Of a stretch of DNA of 64,000 nucleotides, positions 63,935 to 64,000 are shown in pieces. The position numbers and the translations under genes were made by a program. Source of the DNA: Euglena gracilis (taxonomy: Eukaryota > Euglenida > Euglenophyceae > Euglenales); assembly GCA_039621445.1 (NCBI GenBank), contig CP154954.1:73226308-73290307 (forward strand), in the 5' to 3' direction. The notes beneath the pieces are model-generated. The model had not been told where the DNA came from and did not search any database. It saw nothing but the letters and a program-made list of their open reading frames with translations. Each line of letters opens with the position of its first letter. Position 1 is the first letter of the stretch.

Positions 63935-64000
63935 TCCTTTTTCTTGAAAATTTGTCATTGATGGGAGAGGATAACAGCTCCATCCACTGCACTATCCTTG

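Overview
This is a window of nuclear DNA from a eukaryote with a large, repeat-rich, intron-rich genome. The evidence is LTR, DIRS-like and hAT transposon remains, spliceosomal GT-AG introns of up to about 2-3 kb, huge microsatellites, and hundreds of homopolymer G or C runs. No rRNA, operon or bacterial gene order is present. The protein-coding style and the transposon mix suggest an alga or other protist, but the sequence alone does not name the lineage.

1-17.5 kb: a Ty3/gypsy-type LTR retrotransposon on the minus strand. It reads 5' to 3' as a long coiled-coil and Pro/Gln-rich Gag, a capsid-like Gag, a phage-type adenine (Dam-like) methyltransferase domain, a phage-type cytosine-5 (Dcm-like) methyltransferase domain, aspartic protease, reverse transcriptase, RNase H, a long linker, integrase and a C-terminal chromodomain. 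It is broken by a few frameshifts, two in-frame TGA codons and a 23-bp templated insertion. A second LTR element (9,401-15,774, plus strand; LTRs about 99% identical; 4-bp target duplication) is nested in its Gag. That nested element has no RT or integrase, but it carries a decayed zinc knuckle followed by a decayed relative of the same Dcm-like domain.

17.5-42 kb: accessory DNA with no clearly intact gene. It holds two DIRS-like pol relics (one with an internal inversion, one split by a MITE), tRNA-derived SINE-like copies, fold-back elements with G/C-run termini, a 19-bp palindromic minisatellite, a GC-rich broken coding remnant (28.5-29.7 kb), and a hAT transposase scattered in order along the minus strand from 38.1 down to 31.3 kb.

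42.6-64 kb: the most gene-like part. Small GC-rich plus-strand exons are separated by repeat-filled introns. Four carry the same zinc-ribbon module (W-x2-C-x2-C-x16/17-C-x2-C). Others encode Ser/Pro-rich linkers, and one is a degenerate half-module. Together they suggest one multi-exon gene (or a cluster) of more than 10-20 kb. Its introns hold a 99-bp hAT-type MITE with a perfect 8-bp target duplication, a TIR element, a 600-bp tetranucleotide microsatellite and an ACAGTAA fold-back element. The end of the window contains a 298-bp nearly complete inverted repeat in an AT microsatellite.
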